A DNA stretch of 31,513 bases, taken from a virus. The notes beneath the pieces are model-generated. The model saw only the letters and a program-made list of their open reading frames with translations. It had not been told where the DNA came from and did no database searches. This document shows positions 5,723 to 14,065 of the stretch, one piece after another. How positions within the stretch are numbered: the stretch's first letter is position 1; each line of letters begins with the position of its first letter. The stretch covers positions 1 through 31,513 of IMG/VR virus record IMGVR_UViG_3300046167_000069. The stretch is one strand, 5' to 3'. The position numbers were made by a program, and so were the translations under genes.

Positions 5723-6630
5723 AGGCTCCAAAGGGTAGCGCTCCACTGTATGATGTCGTGGACTTCTACTATCACAGCGTTAAGTTCTTGAAGCTACGCC
5801 CAGCAACACAGAAAGATTATGAGTACCAGATTGATAAGGCTGTTGCTACAGTACTGCATGATGGTAGACGCTTAGGTGAGATACGCTTTGAGAACATCAA
5901 GCTTAAGCACATTACACAGGCATATGAGCAGTGGCTTAAGTCTGGTACTCGTACAGCTAACATACGGGCTACATACCTGTCTGCTGTCTGGCGTGTAGCT
6001 AAACAGCATGAGATAACCAGATACATCAACCCTATCTCATTGCTTGACAGAGAAAAGGAGAAGCCTAGAAAAGTTCTATGGGAAGAGGCACACGTTATTA
6101 AGTTCCTCAACACAGCCTATGCAGAGTTTGACTGGCGTAGCATTGGCTTGATTGTTCACATGGCCTATGACTTTGCGCAGCGTGTAGGTGATATGCGTTT
6201 ACTCAAGTGGGACTCAATTAATCTAGATGCCCAGCGCCTTGACATAGAACAGAGTAAGCGTGGAGCTAGTGTACACCTACCTATCGGTGATAACTTATGC
6301 GCTATGCTCAAGTCACAGAAGGAAGCGTTTGGCTTCCAAGATTATGTTGCCCCTAAGCCTAAGCCTAGAGCAGGTGCTTGGGTGCCATACGATAAAGGAG
6401 ATATATCTATTGTTACCAATGACATACTCGCCAAAGCTAATCTACCTAGTGAACTCCGGGCTATGGATTTACGCCGTACTGCTATCACAGAAATGGTTGA
6501 GGCAGGGGTTGACATTGCTGGCATTATGCAGGTATCAGGTCACCAAGATCCTAGTAGCGTTAAACCTTACATGGTCAATACATTAGCTGGTGCTACTACA
6601 GCTTTAGATAAGAGGAACAAGAACAAATGA
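5716..6630 (+). CDS. int: tyrosine recombinase / integrase
   Basis: 304 residues from the ATG at 5716, preferred over a GTG at 5686 because GAGGAAG lies just upstream and the start overlaps the previous stop. The N-terminal part (residues 10-100) is a SAM-like DNA-binding domain. The catalytic domain shows R156 (QRVGD), K181, R253 in MDLRRT, H276 in SGH and nucleophile Y285 nine residues later. The first His of the usual HxLR box is Met250. This family cuts and rejoins DNA for phage integration or genome resolution. The gene is packed between coupled genes with no spacer for an attachment site and no visible excisionase or repressor. It overlaps the HNH gene by 4 bases. Confidence 0.88.
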   Translation: MVKAPKGSAPLYDVVDFYYHSVKFLKLRPATQKDYEYQIDKAVATVLHDGRRLGEIRFENIKLKHITQAYEQWLKSGTRTANIRATYLSAVWRVAKQHEITRYINPISLLDREKEKPRKVLWEEAHVIKFLNTAYAEFDWRSIGLIVHMAYDFAQRVGDMRLLKWDSINLDAQRLDIEQSKRGASVHLPIGDNLCAMLKSQKEAFGFQDYVAPKPKPRAGAWVPYDKGDISIVTNDILAKANLPSELRAMDLRRTAITEMVEAGVDIAGIMQVSGHQDPSSVKPYMVNTLAGATTALDKRNKNK

Positions 6631-6923
6631 CACATTGGCCTAATCAGAGCAAGTACTTTCAAGAGAGGAGACGTAAGCATAGGGCTTACACAGATAGAGT
6701 GAAGACTATGTTTGGTTGTAAAGCCTGTGGTTTCAATGCTCATCCTGCTGCTCTTCACTTTAATCATGTAGATCCTGATAAAAAGAAAGCACCTGTAAGT
6801 AGACTAATGGAGTACGCTATCAAGACTATTAAGACTGAGATAAGGAAGTGTGAAATCTTGTGTGCTAATTGTCACGCTATTCATACATACGATGAGAAGC
6901 ATCACTTAATTAAGCAAGGATAA
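6627..6923 (+). CDS. HNH endonuclease
   Basis: 98 residues. Zinc ligands C31 and C34, the HNH-type LHFNHVDPDK (H44, N46, H47) and C79/C82 with H83 in LCANCH form a complete small HNH fold. Such proteins nick or cut DNA and in phages serve as free-standing homing endonucleases or packaging nucleases. Its start overlaps the integrase stop (ATGA). Lacking a large-terminase neighbour, a homing or accessory role is likelier than packaging. Confidence 0.8.
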   Translation: MTHWPNQSKYFQERRRKHRAYTDRVKTMFGCKACGFNAHPAALHFNHVDPDKKKAPVSRLMEYAIKTIKTEIRKCEILCANCHAIHTYDEKHHLIKQG

Positions 6924-6927
6924 AAGA

Positions 6928-7596
6928 ATGATTGAAGTAACTTTCAAAGGTAGTATGGGTAACGACTTGACTGTAGTCAATGCTGCACGAGTAAGCTTTG
7001 GCAAGGAGAGTGAGTGGGACTATGAAGAGTCAGATGCTTACAGCTTCAAGCAACACATGAAAGCTAGAGATAAGAAGCTTATACAATACCTAGCCAATCA
7101 TAAACACATCAGCCCATTCGGTCATTGCTTTGCCAGCTTCCACATCAAGGCACCAGTCTTTGTAGCTAGACAATTAGTCAAGCATAAGTTCCTGCGTTGG
7201 AATGAAATCAGCCGCAGGTATGTAGACAGTGAACCTGAGTTTTACATGCCTAGATCTTGGCGTGGACGTAGTGCTGATAAGAAACAAGGTAGTACTGGCG
7301 AGTGGTATGATGACGATCTAGATTTTGTAGTTAAGGAAAGTCACACAGCTTGCTTTAACGCCTATAAAGAGTTGCTTGAGAATGATGTATGCCCAGAGCA
7401 AGCCCGTATGGTGTTACCACAGAGCATGATGACTGAGTGGTACTGGTCAGGTAGCTTGGATGCATTTGCTGATATGTGTAAGCTTCGCTGTGCGCCTGAC
7501 ACACAAGCAGAGACAGCAGAGGTAGCATGGGAGATTGACCGCACTATGGTAAAATTATTTCCTGTGTCATGGGAAGCATTAAGGGAGAGTGACTAA
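6928..7596 (+). CDS. thyX: FAD-dependent thymidylate synthase
   Basis: 222 residues, a normal ThyX length. It converts dUMP to dTMP with FAD, NADPH and methylene-tetrahydrofolate. The diagnostic RHRxxSxNxxSxRY motif appears as KHKFLRWNEISRRY (residues about 86-99), with the two outer basic residues changed to Lys and the first Ser to Arg. VNAARVSFGKES near the N-terminus and YWSGSLDAFADMCKLRC near the C-terminus also fit. Marine phages often carry ThyX to supply thymidine during infection; it fits with the MazG and ribonucleotide reductase genes here. Its stop overlaps the next small gene (TAATG). Confidence 0.92.
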   Translation: MIEVTFKGSMGNDLTVVNAARVSFGKESEWDYEESDAYSFKQHMKARDKKLIQYLANHKHISPFGHCFASFHIKAPVFVARQLVKHKFLRWNEISRRYVDSEPEFYMPRSWRGRSADKKQGSTGEWYDDDLDFVVKESHTACFNAYKELLENDVCPEQARMVLPQSMMTEWYWSGSLDAFADMCKLRCAPDTQAETAEVAWEIDRTMVKLFPVSWEALRESD

Positions 7597-7751
7597 TGAG
7601 AGGTAACATTAACGGTGCAATCAAGGCGTCAGCTATTGTGGCTTTACTTATAGCTGCGCCACCTGTGTTGATAGCTATGACGTATGACGAATACCCAAAG
7701 TACTGCAAGTTGTCTATCTTATTACCATGTATAGGGGTGAATAATGAATGA
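7596..7751 (+). CDS. 51-residue membrane protein
   Basis: Starts MRGNINGAIKASAIVALLIA. One hydrophobic helix (residues 12-28) is followed by a short tail with two Cys (YCKLSILLPC). It is coupled to thyX by TAATG and overlaps the next gene by 8 bases. The strong hydrophobic helix and the tight packing support a real gene; function unknown. Confidence 0.55.
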   Translation: MRGNINGAIKASAIVALLIAAPPVLIAMTYDEYPKYCKLSILLPCIGVNNE

Positions 7752-7959
7752 GATAAAGGTAATAGATGTAGAAGAGCACCGTGATGGTAGCGCTACACTA
7801 CAAATAGAATGTGCCCCTGAGATATTCGCAGCTATCTTTAACGTTGGTTTTGTTGAGTTAGTAAAGCGAGGTCTAGAAAATGAGAAGTGGCAGACCTGTG
7901 TGAGTTGTAATGGCCCAGCAATGAATGACATGTGTGGCTTTTGCTTAGAGGAAGAGTGA
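7744..7959 (+). CDS. small zinc-binding-like protein
   Basis: 71 residues. The C-terminus has CVSC and CGFC (residues 51-54 and 64-67), a four-Cys pattern that could bind zinc. The N-terminal half (IECAPEIFAAIFNVGFVELV) is predicted helical. The gene overlaps the previous one by 8 bases and ends one base before the next. No named family is recognised. Confidence 0.6.
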   Translation: MNEIKVIDVEEHRDGSATLQIECAPEIFAAIFNVGFVELVKRGLENEKWQTCVSCNGPAMNDMCGFCLEEE

Positions 7960-7960
7960 C

Positions 7961-8086
7961 ATGAACCTATCGGAGTTGATCCCATACTTAATAGCATTGT
8001 CAGTAATACTAATGAGTATTGGATTTATTCCTGGAGTTCTGTTATACCTTGTCGTTGTGAAATTGAAGAGGATGTTTAAGAAATGA
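7961..8086 (+). CDS. 41-residue single-pass membrane protein
   Basis: MNLSELIPYLIALSVILMSI is followed by GFIPGVLLYLVVVKLKRMFK. One long or two short membrane helices end in a Lys/Arg-rich tail, giving an N-out, C-in prediction. It starts one base after the previous stop and overlaps the next start (ATGA). Function unknown. Confidence 0.55.
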   Translation: MNLSELIPYLIALSVILMSIGFIPGVLLYLVVVKLKRMFKK

Positions 8087-8247
8087 GTATGGTTGGAACA
8101 ATAGAAGACATGCGTTGGGAAATCAAACAGAAGCAGAAAGAGATAGATACGCTTAGAAGGTTCCTGACTAAGAACAAACTGATCAGAGAGTTTGATGATG
8201 AAGAACGTAAGAGAGCACTAGAGAGATATGAGGCTAACAAGATATGA
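8083..8247 (+). CDS. 54-residue coiled-coil-like protein
   Basis: A highly charged helix: MRWEIKQKQKEIDTLRRFLT followed by REFDDEERKRALERYEAN. No membrane segment is seen. Start and stop both overlap the neighbours by 4 bases (ATGA), so it is probably co-translated with the primase-helicase downstream. It could be a partner or regulator of that enzyme, but there is no direct evidence. Confidence 0.55.
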   Translation: MSMVGTIEDMRWEIKQKQKEIDTLRRFLTKNKLIREFDDEERKRALERYEANKI

Positions 8248-9818
8248 CACAAGAGATAGCGCATCAACCATGCCCCTATGTAGAGTGTGGATCATCAGAT
8301 GCATTCAGTTTTAATACTAAAGGATATGGTAGGTGTCACGCTTGTGAAAGAGGTTACCCCTCAAAGTATCAGAAATTTCAATGGGTTGCAGAGAAATACC
8401 CAGTACCACAAGGAACTACTATGACATCCAACGTAAATTATATATCCGAAAGGATAGAAACTAACCAAAAGGGTAGTTACACTGCAATGCGTGGTATCAG
8501 TCAGAAGACTATGGAAGACTATGGTGTTCTAACTTATCCTGATAGACAGGAATACATTTACCCTAGTGGTGGTGCTAAGGTTCGTAAGTTAAATGAAAAG
8601 GTTTTCTACACCAAGAATAACTTCAAGGGTGATGAACTGTTTGGTATGAATCTGTTTACTGCAGGGTCATCTAAGATGGTTACGATCACTGAGGGTGAGC
8701 TTGATGCATTGTCAGTGGCTCAGATGCTTAAGAGTAACTACACTAACCCTGTGGTGTCTCTGCCCAGCGCAACGCCCTCTAAGAAGCTATGGGAGAACTG
8801 CACAGAGTGGCTTGATAGCTTTGAGAAGATTATCTTATCAGTGGACAATGATGACGCTGGTAACGCTGTAGCTGACAAGGTAGCTAAGTTATTCCCTAAC
8901 AAGGTGTATCGTGTACCGCATGACAGGTTCAAGGATGCCAATGAGTTCTTGACTAATAAGGCCGGGGCTGAGTTTAAGACTGCTTGGTGGAACGCTAAGA
9001 AGTACACACCAGAGAATGTTCTGAATAGTACGCAGGACTTTATCTCACTCTACAAAGATACACCTGACCACCAGTACATCCCTACAGGTATTCAAGCACT
9101 GGATGACAAGATCCTTGGCTTAATGCAGGGACACTTCACAGTCATCAAGGCACCGACTGGTATTGGTAAGACAGAGGTGATGCGCTTCCTAGAGTACAAC
9201 ATGTTGCAGCATAAGGTTCCCTTCGCAGCTTGGCACTTGGAAGAGACTAAGCTACGGTCACTGCTTGGTCTGGTGTCGTATGAGCTAGGTGATAACCTTA
9301 CACGGCGTGACCTTATTGCAGAGAAGAATGCTGATGATGCAGTGATGGGTGCCATTGAGCGTATCACTAAGGATGAACTCTTCTACCAGTTCTACTTAGG
9401 TGATGGTCAGGGTGCTGATGCATTGTGTGACCAGATACGTTACTTTAGTCAGGCATGTGGCTGTAAGTTTGTCTTCTTTGAACCTATTCAGGATGTCGTT
9501 TCTGGTTCATCTGAGGAAGGTAAGGAGCAGATGTTAGCTGATCTATCAGTGCGTCTGTCTAAGTTATCCGCTGAGTTAAACGTAGGTATCGTTACTATTG
9601 CTCACACTAATGACAATGGTGACCCTAAGTACTGTAAGATGATTGGGCAACGTGCATCAGTTATCATTGATCTTAGTCGAGATAAAGAAGCAGATGACCT
9701 TGAAGAGCGTAACACTACGCATATATCAGTACAGAAGAATCGTCCATGTTCAGAGGAAGGCTTTGCTGGCATGATGAGGTTTAACACAGAAACATTCACA
9801 CTGAGGGAAGTTATATGA
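8244..9818 (+). CDS. T7 gp4-like primase-helicase
   Basis: 524 residues, close to T7 gp4. Four Cys (10, 15, 31, 34) form the primase zinc finger. ITEGELDALS at about residue 148 and SVDNDDAGN at about 199 are the TOPRIM motifs that bind metal for primer synthesis. After a linker, PTGIGKTE at about residues 304-311 is the Walker A loop, and EPIQDV lies in the Walker B region of the hexameric helicase (RecA-like fold). It makes primers and unwinds DNA for the polymerase encoded downstream. It overlaps the gene before it (ATGA) and the HNH gene after it (4 bases). Confidence 0.93.
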   Translation: MTQEIAHQPCPYVECGSSDAFSFNTKGYGRCHACERGYPSKYQKFQWVAEKYPVPQGTTMTSNVNYISERIETNQKGSYTAMRGISQKTMEDYGVLTYPDRQEYIYPSGGAKVRKLNEKVFYTKNNFKGDELFGMNLFTAGSSKMVTITEGELDALSVAQMLKSNYTNPVVSLPSATPSKKLWENCTEWLDSFEKIILSVDNDDAGNAVADKVAKLFPNKVYRVPHDRFKDANEFLTNKAGAEFKTAWWNAKKYTPENVLNSTQDFISLYKDTPDHQYIPTGIQALDDKILGLMQGHFTVIKAPTGIGKTEVMRFLEYNMLQHKVPFAAWHLEETKLRSLLGLVSYELGDNLTRRDLIAEKNADDAVMGAIERITKDELFYQFYLGDGQGADALCDQIRYFSQACGCKFVFFEPIQDVVSGSSEEGKEQMLADLSVRLSKLSAELNVGIVTIAHTNDNGDPKYCKMIGQRASVIIDLSRDKEADDLEERNTTHISVQKNRPCSEEGFAGMMRFNTETFTLREVI

Positions 9819-10264
9819 AGCATTGCATATCTTGTAACACTAAGAAGAAGAACGAAGAGTTTAGTTTTCGTAAGGGTTCTAAAGATCGTCTTCAGGGTTA
9901 CTGTAAATCTTGCGCTAATTCTAAGAACCAAGCTTGGATATCAGAAAACCGTGAGAGGTATCTGGTTAATTCAGCTAAAAACAGGGCTAAAAAGAAGAAC
10001 ATTTACTTTGAGTTAAAACCTTCTGATATAGTTATACCAGATGTTTGTCCAGTTTTAGGTATGCCTTTGGGTGTTACGAAACTAGGAAGATCTGGTCCAA
10101 CAGAAGATAGTGCTTCTATTGACAGACTTGATAATAACAAGGGTTACATAAAGGGTAATGTATTTGTAATATCTTGGAAAGCTAACAATATTAAATCTAA
10201 TGGCACATACGAAGAAATAATGAAAGTAGCGGAATGGATGAGGAAAACAAGTGACAGTATTTGA
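9815..10264 (+). CDS. endonuclease VII-like / HNH nuclease
   Basis: 149 residues. The N-terminus has C4, C7, C30 and C33 in the spacing of the endonuclease VII zinc site. The C-terminal half has DVCPVLGMPL, then DSASIDRLDNNKGYIKGNVF and ISWKANNIKS, the pattern of phage HNH nucleases of the homing type. It is wedged between the primase-helicase and the polymerase and overlaps both (4 and 14 bases). Its DNA looks more AT-rich than its neighbours. I think it is a mobile homing nuclease that settled without breaking either gene, though junction resolution is possible. Confidence 0.8.
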   Translation: MKHCISCNTKKKNEEFSFRKGSKDRLQGYCKSCANSKNQAWISENRERYLVNSAKNRAKKKNIYFELKPSDIVIPDVCPVLGMPLGVTKLGRSGPTEDSASIDRLDNNKGYIKGNVFVISWKANNIKSNGTYEEIMKVAEWMRKTSDSI

Positions 10265-12084
10265 CATAGAAACAGACGGACTAGATCCAACTAAGATACA
10301 CGTACTATCTTGGGAAGATGAGCTTGGTAAGATTCAACACACGCATGACTATGTGGCTATGCGTATCTTCTTTGAGGAAGCTACAATCCTCATTGGTCAC
10401 AACATTGTACGGTATGACATACCTGCAGTAGAGAAGATCTTGGGTATCAAGGTTAGTGCTACTCTAGTGGACACTCTAGCTGTATCTTGGTACATCAATC
10501 ACACTAGACCTAAGCATAACCTAGAGGGTTACGGTGAGTACTACAACGTAAAGAAGCCTGAGATTACTGACTGGGAAAACTTAACTAAAGAAGAGTATGC
10601 CCATCGCTGTAACGAGGATGTCAAGATCAATGTACGTCTATGGCGTGACTTGGATATCAAACTATCTAAGCTGTACCCTGATGTGAATCACAAGTGGGAT
10701 CTACTAAACTACTTAACATTCAAGATGCAGTGCGCTGCAGAACAGGAAGCATTGAAGTGGAAGCTTGATGTAGATAAGGCTAACAAGTACCTCGCTGAAT
10801 GGGGTGACATGAAGGAAGACAAGATTGAACAGCTTGCAGAGGCTATGCCTAAGCGTGTACTAACTAAGGTACAGCAACGTCCAAAGGTAATGTACAAGAA
10901 AGATGGCGAGCTATCCTCACATGGGGAACGCTTTGAGGAGTTACGCAAGGAGTATCGGCAGCCAGAGAATGTACAGTCCTTTGTCGTTAAGACAGGTGAG
11001 GTTCGTGGTAACCCCAGTTCACCAGAGCAAGTCAAGGACTGGCTGTACTCTATTGGTTGGGTTCCACGTACATTCAAGTTTGTCCGGGGTTCAGACGATC
11101 AGGAGAAGCAGATACCACAGATCCGTAGAGAGGGTGAGCTATGCCCATCAGTCAAAGATCTAGTATCAGAAGATCCTGCAGTGTCTATCTTGGATGGCCT
11201 GTCTGTCCTTAGTCACCGTATATCAGTCTTGAAGGGTATGGTAGATCACGAGGTAGATGGTTATGTACAAGCCTACTGTCGCTGGTATGACTAACACCCT
11301 ACGTTTTAAACACGCAAAGCCATTGGTCAACATACCATCAGTAGAGAAGCCCTACGGTAAAGAGATACGTGGTTGCCTTACTGCACCAGAGGGTTACACA
11401 TTGTGTGGGGCTGACATGACTAGCCTAGAGGACACAACCAAGCGTCACTACATGAAACCACTTGACCCTAACTACGTAGCTGAGATGTCTAAGGAAGGGT
11501 TTGACCCTCACCTTGACCTAGCTAAACATGCTGGTATCATTACTCAAGAGGATATCGACAAGCATAACTCAGGGGAAAAGTCTCTCAAGTCTCTGCGTAA
11601 GAACTACAAGGTGGTAAACTACTCCGCTACATATGGCGTAGGAGCCGCTAAGCTGTCCCGTGAGACAGGTATGTCAAAGAAGGAAGCCCAGAAGCTACTA
11701 GATGCATTTTGGTCACGTAACTGGTCAGTACAGAAGGTAGCGACAACACTACGTAAGCGTGAACTGTTTGGTGGTATGTGGGTGCAGAACCCTGTGTCTG
11801 GCTTCTGGTACAGCCTACGCAGCGAGAAGGACCGTTTCTCTACACTCAATCAAGGCACTGGTGTTTACTGCTTTGATAACTGGGTGAAGAAGTGTCGTGA
11901 GAAGGGTATCAAGACAGTTGGTCAATTCCACGATGAGATTATTGCACTTGTAAAAGAAGGGGATCAGATAGAAACAGCAATGAATATGAACTACTCTATC
12001 CAAGAACTAAACGAACAGCTTAAACTAAATGTGGATCTTGGGGTTGACGCACAGTTTGGAAAAACTTATGCAGAGATACACTAA
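10251..12084 (+). CDS. polA: DNA polymerase I, family A (one frame break)
   Basis: About 610 residues after correcting one extra base at CC 11272-11273. The open pieces are 10251-11294 and from 11257 on. The GTG start is preceded by AGGAAA. Residues 3-10 (VFDIETDG) are exonuclease motif I and HRCNEDV carries exonuclease motif III, so proofreading is probably active. Polymerase motif A is GADMTSLED, motif B is RKNYKVVNYSATYG with Tyr at the E. coli 762 position (about residue 457), and motif C is QFHDEI. No DnaJ-like zinc insertion is seen. It replicates the phage genome with the primase-helicase. Confidence 0.93.
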
Positions 12085-12089
12085 TTTGC

Positions 12090-12118
12090 TTGACATGGAT
12101 AGGTGTATAAGCTATAAC
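12090..12118 (+). promoter_or_regulatory. strong sigma70-type promoter
   Basis: TTGACA (12090-12095), a 17-base spacer and TATAAC (12113-12118) are nearly the perfect consensus. It lies in the 66-base gap between the polymerase stop and the next ATG at 12151, one of the few real gaps in the + strand block. It would give a separate transcript starting near 12125 for the ssDNA-binding, exonuclease and nucleotide genes. Confidence 0.7.
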
Positions 12119-12150
12119 TAAGTCTCTTTAACGCTCAGAAAGGAACAACA

Positions 12151-12987
12151 ATGAGCATGGAATTAACAGTCGGAACTGAAATGGGTAAGTCATTAGAGGA
12201 GCTAATGGGCTATTGCCAATATGGGTGGTAGTACAGAAAGTAAACAGCCCTCTTTAGCTAGGGTGGGTATGATCCACCAAGCTGTAATGGGTGATGTAGA
12301 TGTGGGTGGTAAGACACTACGCACAGAGGTTCTACCTATTGGGAACATATCAAGTAGAGATTGGTGATGAGAAAGTCTACAGCGCCAAGGTTTCTATTCG
12401 TGTGTTTGCTACTCGTCAGCGTTGGCAGCGCTGGAACAATGCAACAGAAGAGATGGAGAAGACTGTTATGTCAACGTCTCTGTCAAAGGATCTCAAGGAT
12501 AACTTAGGTGGCTATAACATTGGACGTCCCCTCTGGTTACATTGAGGACTTCAACGCACTGCCTGACGCCACTAAGGATCACATGCGTTCAGTTAAGAAG
12601 ATCAAGGTATTCATGGGTCTTATCACTATTGATAACCCTATGGATGAGACTGGTAACCCAGTTGATATCAAGGTAGAGGATGTGCCGTTTGTTATGGACA
12701 TCAAGAACCGTGATAGCCTCAAGTCTTTGGACACAGCTATGGGGCGTAGGTCACCTATTGAAATGCTTACTCAGGAGTTTAACCTGACAAGTGATGTAGG
12801 TTCTATTCCATCTGGCGCACAGTTTGGTGTTGTTAAAGCAGTTCCAGGTTCTAAGGTTGACATCCAAGACACAGACAATGAAACTCTCAAGAACTTCTTG
12901 GAATACATTGACTACTCCAATGCTTCTATCTTAGAGAAGTACAATGAGCGTTGTGAAGATAACGCCATTGAAGGAGAGGTGTTCTAA
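12151..12987 (+). CDS. probable ssDNA-binding / replication protein (frame-disrupted)
   Basis: About 277 residues after removing three extra bases near GGG 12207-12209, GGG 12341-12343 and CCCC 12528-12531. The long continuous piece is 12508-12987. AAAGGAAC precedes the ATG. There is no definite motif. The case for an SSB is its position between polymerase and exonuclease, its own strong promoter, a beta-rich middle (YQVEIGDEKVYSAKVSIRVF), and an acidic tail ending in an aromatic residue (EDNAIEGEVF), as in T7 gp2.5. It could equally be another replication accessory factor. The start of the exonuclease gene overlaps its stop (TAATG). Confidence 0.55.
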
Positions 12988-13841
12988 TGAACCACCCTGC
13001 AGAGCTATCTGTCTACAGTTTCTTACAGAAAGCTATGGCTGGCGAGACTACTATTACAGAAGAGGTGGCTGATAAAGTCGCCTCTGATGTTAAGGCTGCT
13101 ATGTTAAAGCAGTTTGCTGGTGGGCCTCGTGATGAGTTTAGGTTGCGTATGTCTAACATAGGTAAGCCTAAGTGTCAGTTATGGTTTGAGAAGAATGACC
13201 CAGCAGACAAAGCACCCATGCCACCACACTTCCTTATGAACATGATCCTTGGAGATATTGTCGAGGCGGTGTTTAAGGGGTTGCTTACGTCTGCTGGTGT
13301 AGACTTCAAAGATAACGCTAAGGTAACACTTGAACTAAAAGATGGACGTACTATCTCTGGTGAGTATGACATGGAACTAGACGGTAAGATTGATGATGTT
13401 AAGTCAGCATCACCTTGGTCTTACAAGAACAAGTTTGAGTCACTAGAGAAACTACAGAAGGGTGACAGCTTTGGCTACATCCCACAGCTTGTAGGTTATG
13501 CAGAAGCGGCTGGTAAAGGTGTTGGTGGCTGGTGGGCTATCAATAAGGCTAACGGTGAGTTCAAGTATGTAGATGCTTCTACTGTTGATAAGGATAAGGT
13601 ACTAGAAGAGATTCAACAATTAGTGGACTACATTGATAATGATGAGCCATTTAAGCGTTGCTTTGACCCAGTTCCAGAAACTTACTACAAGAAACCTAGT
13701 GGCAACATGGTACTATCGAAAGAGTGTGGCTTCTGTAGTTTCAAACATAAGTGTTACCCTGATATGAAAGTGCTACCCTCAAAGGTATCTAAATCAGATA
13801 ATCCCCCAATGGTAGAATACACCTACCTAAAAGAGTACTGA
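12987..13841 (+). CDS. Cas4/RecB-type exonuclease with Fe-S cysteines
   Basis: 284 residues. The PD-(D/E)XK core is visible: GD90 with IVEA, D128 in GEYDME, D137-V-K139, and Q167xxxY171 (motif QxxxY). C63 near the N-terminus and C247, C250 and C256 near the C-terminus have the spacing of the Fe-S clamp in Cas4 and AddB nucleases. The enzyme probably degrades one DNA strand 5' to 3' for recombination or host DNA breakdown, taking the place of T7 gp6. It lies directly downstream of the putative SSB, as in phage recombination cassettes. No Cas1, Cas2 or repeat array is present. Confidence 0.82.
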   Translation: MNHPAELSVYSFLQKAMAGETTITEEVADKVASDVKAAMLKQFAGGPRDEFRLRMSNIGKPKCQLWFEKNDPADKAPMPPHFLMNMILGDIVEAVFKGLLTSAGVDFKDNAKVTLELKDGRTISGEYDMELDGKIDDVKSASPWSYKNKFESLEKLQKGDSFGYIPQLVGYAEAAGKGVGGWWAINKANGEFKYVDASTVDKDKVLEEIQQLVDYIDNDEPFKRCFDPVPETYYKKPSGNMVLSKECGFCSFKHKCYPDMKVLPSKVSKSDNPPMVEYTYLKEY

Positions 13842-13852
13842 AAGGAAATATA

Positions 13853-14065
13853 ATGGCTACTCTAACTATCGACGAAACTCAATACGACATTGATGAGTCT
13901 AACGAAGATCAGGTACGTGCTTACAATGAGCTTGTAGCTAATCAGAACATCCAGCAACAACTGGACTATCAACTTGCGGTACTAAAGGATCGCTCTGGTG
14001 CCTTGGTAAACATCTTAAAGGGTATGCTGGTAACAGAAGAAGCTGGTGATGGCGAAGACAAATAA
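13853..14065 (+). CDS. DUF6447-like small protein
   Basis: 70 residues, starting MATLTIDETQYDIDESNEDQ. A short beta start is followed by a long helix (NIQQQLDYQLAVLKDRSGAL). The layout resembles the phage family I remember as DUF6447, of unknown function. GAAAGGAAAT precedes the start. It ends inside the endonuclease I gene, overlapping it by 17 bases. Confidence 0.6.
   Translation: MATLTIDETQYDIDESNEDQVRAYNELVANQNIQQQLDYQLAVLKDRSGALVNILKGMLVTEEAGDGEDK

Noticed and set aside
6260-6586. 108-residue frame within the integrase
   Set aside because: It is an out-of-frame shadow of an integrase with catalytic residues in the other frame.
12987-13841. Cas4-like protein as part of a CRISPR system
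   Set aside because: No Cas1, Cas2 or regularly spaced repeats anywhere in the window; context is phage replication.
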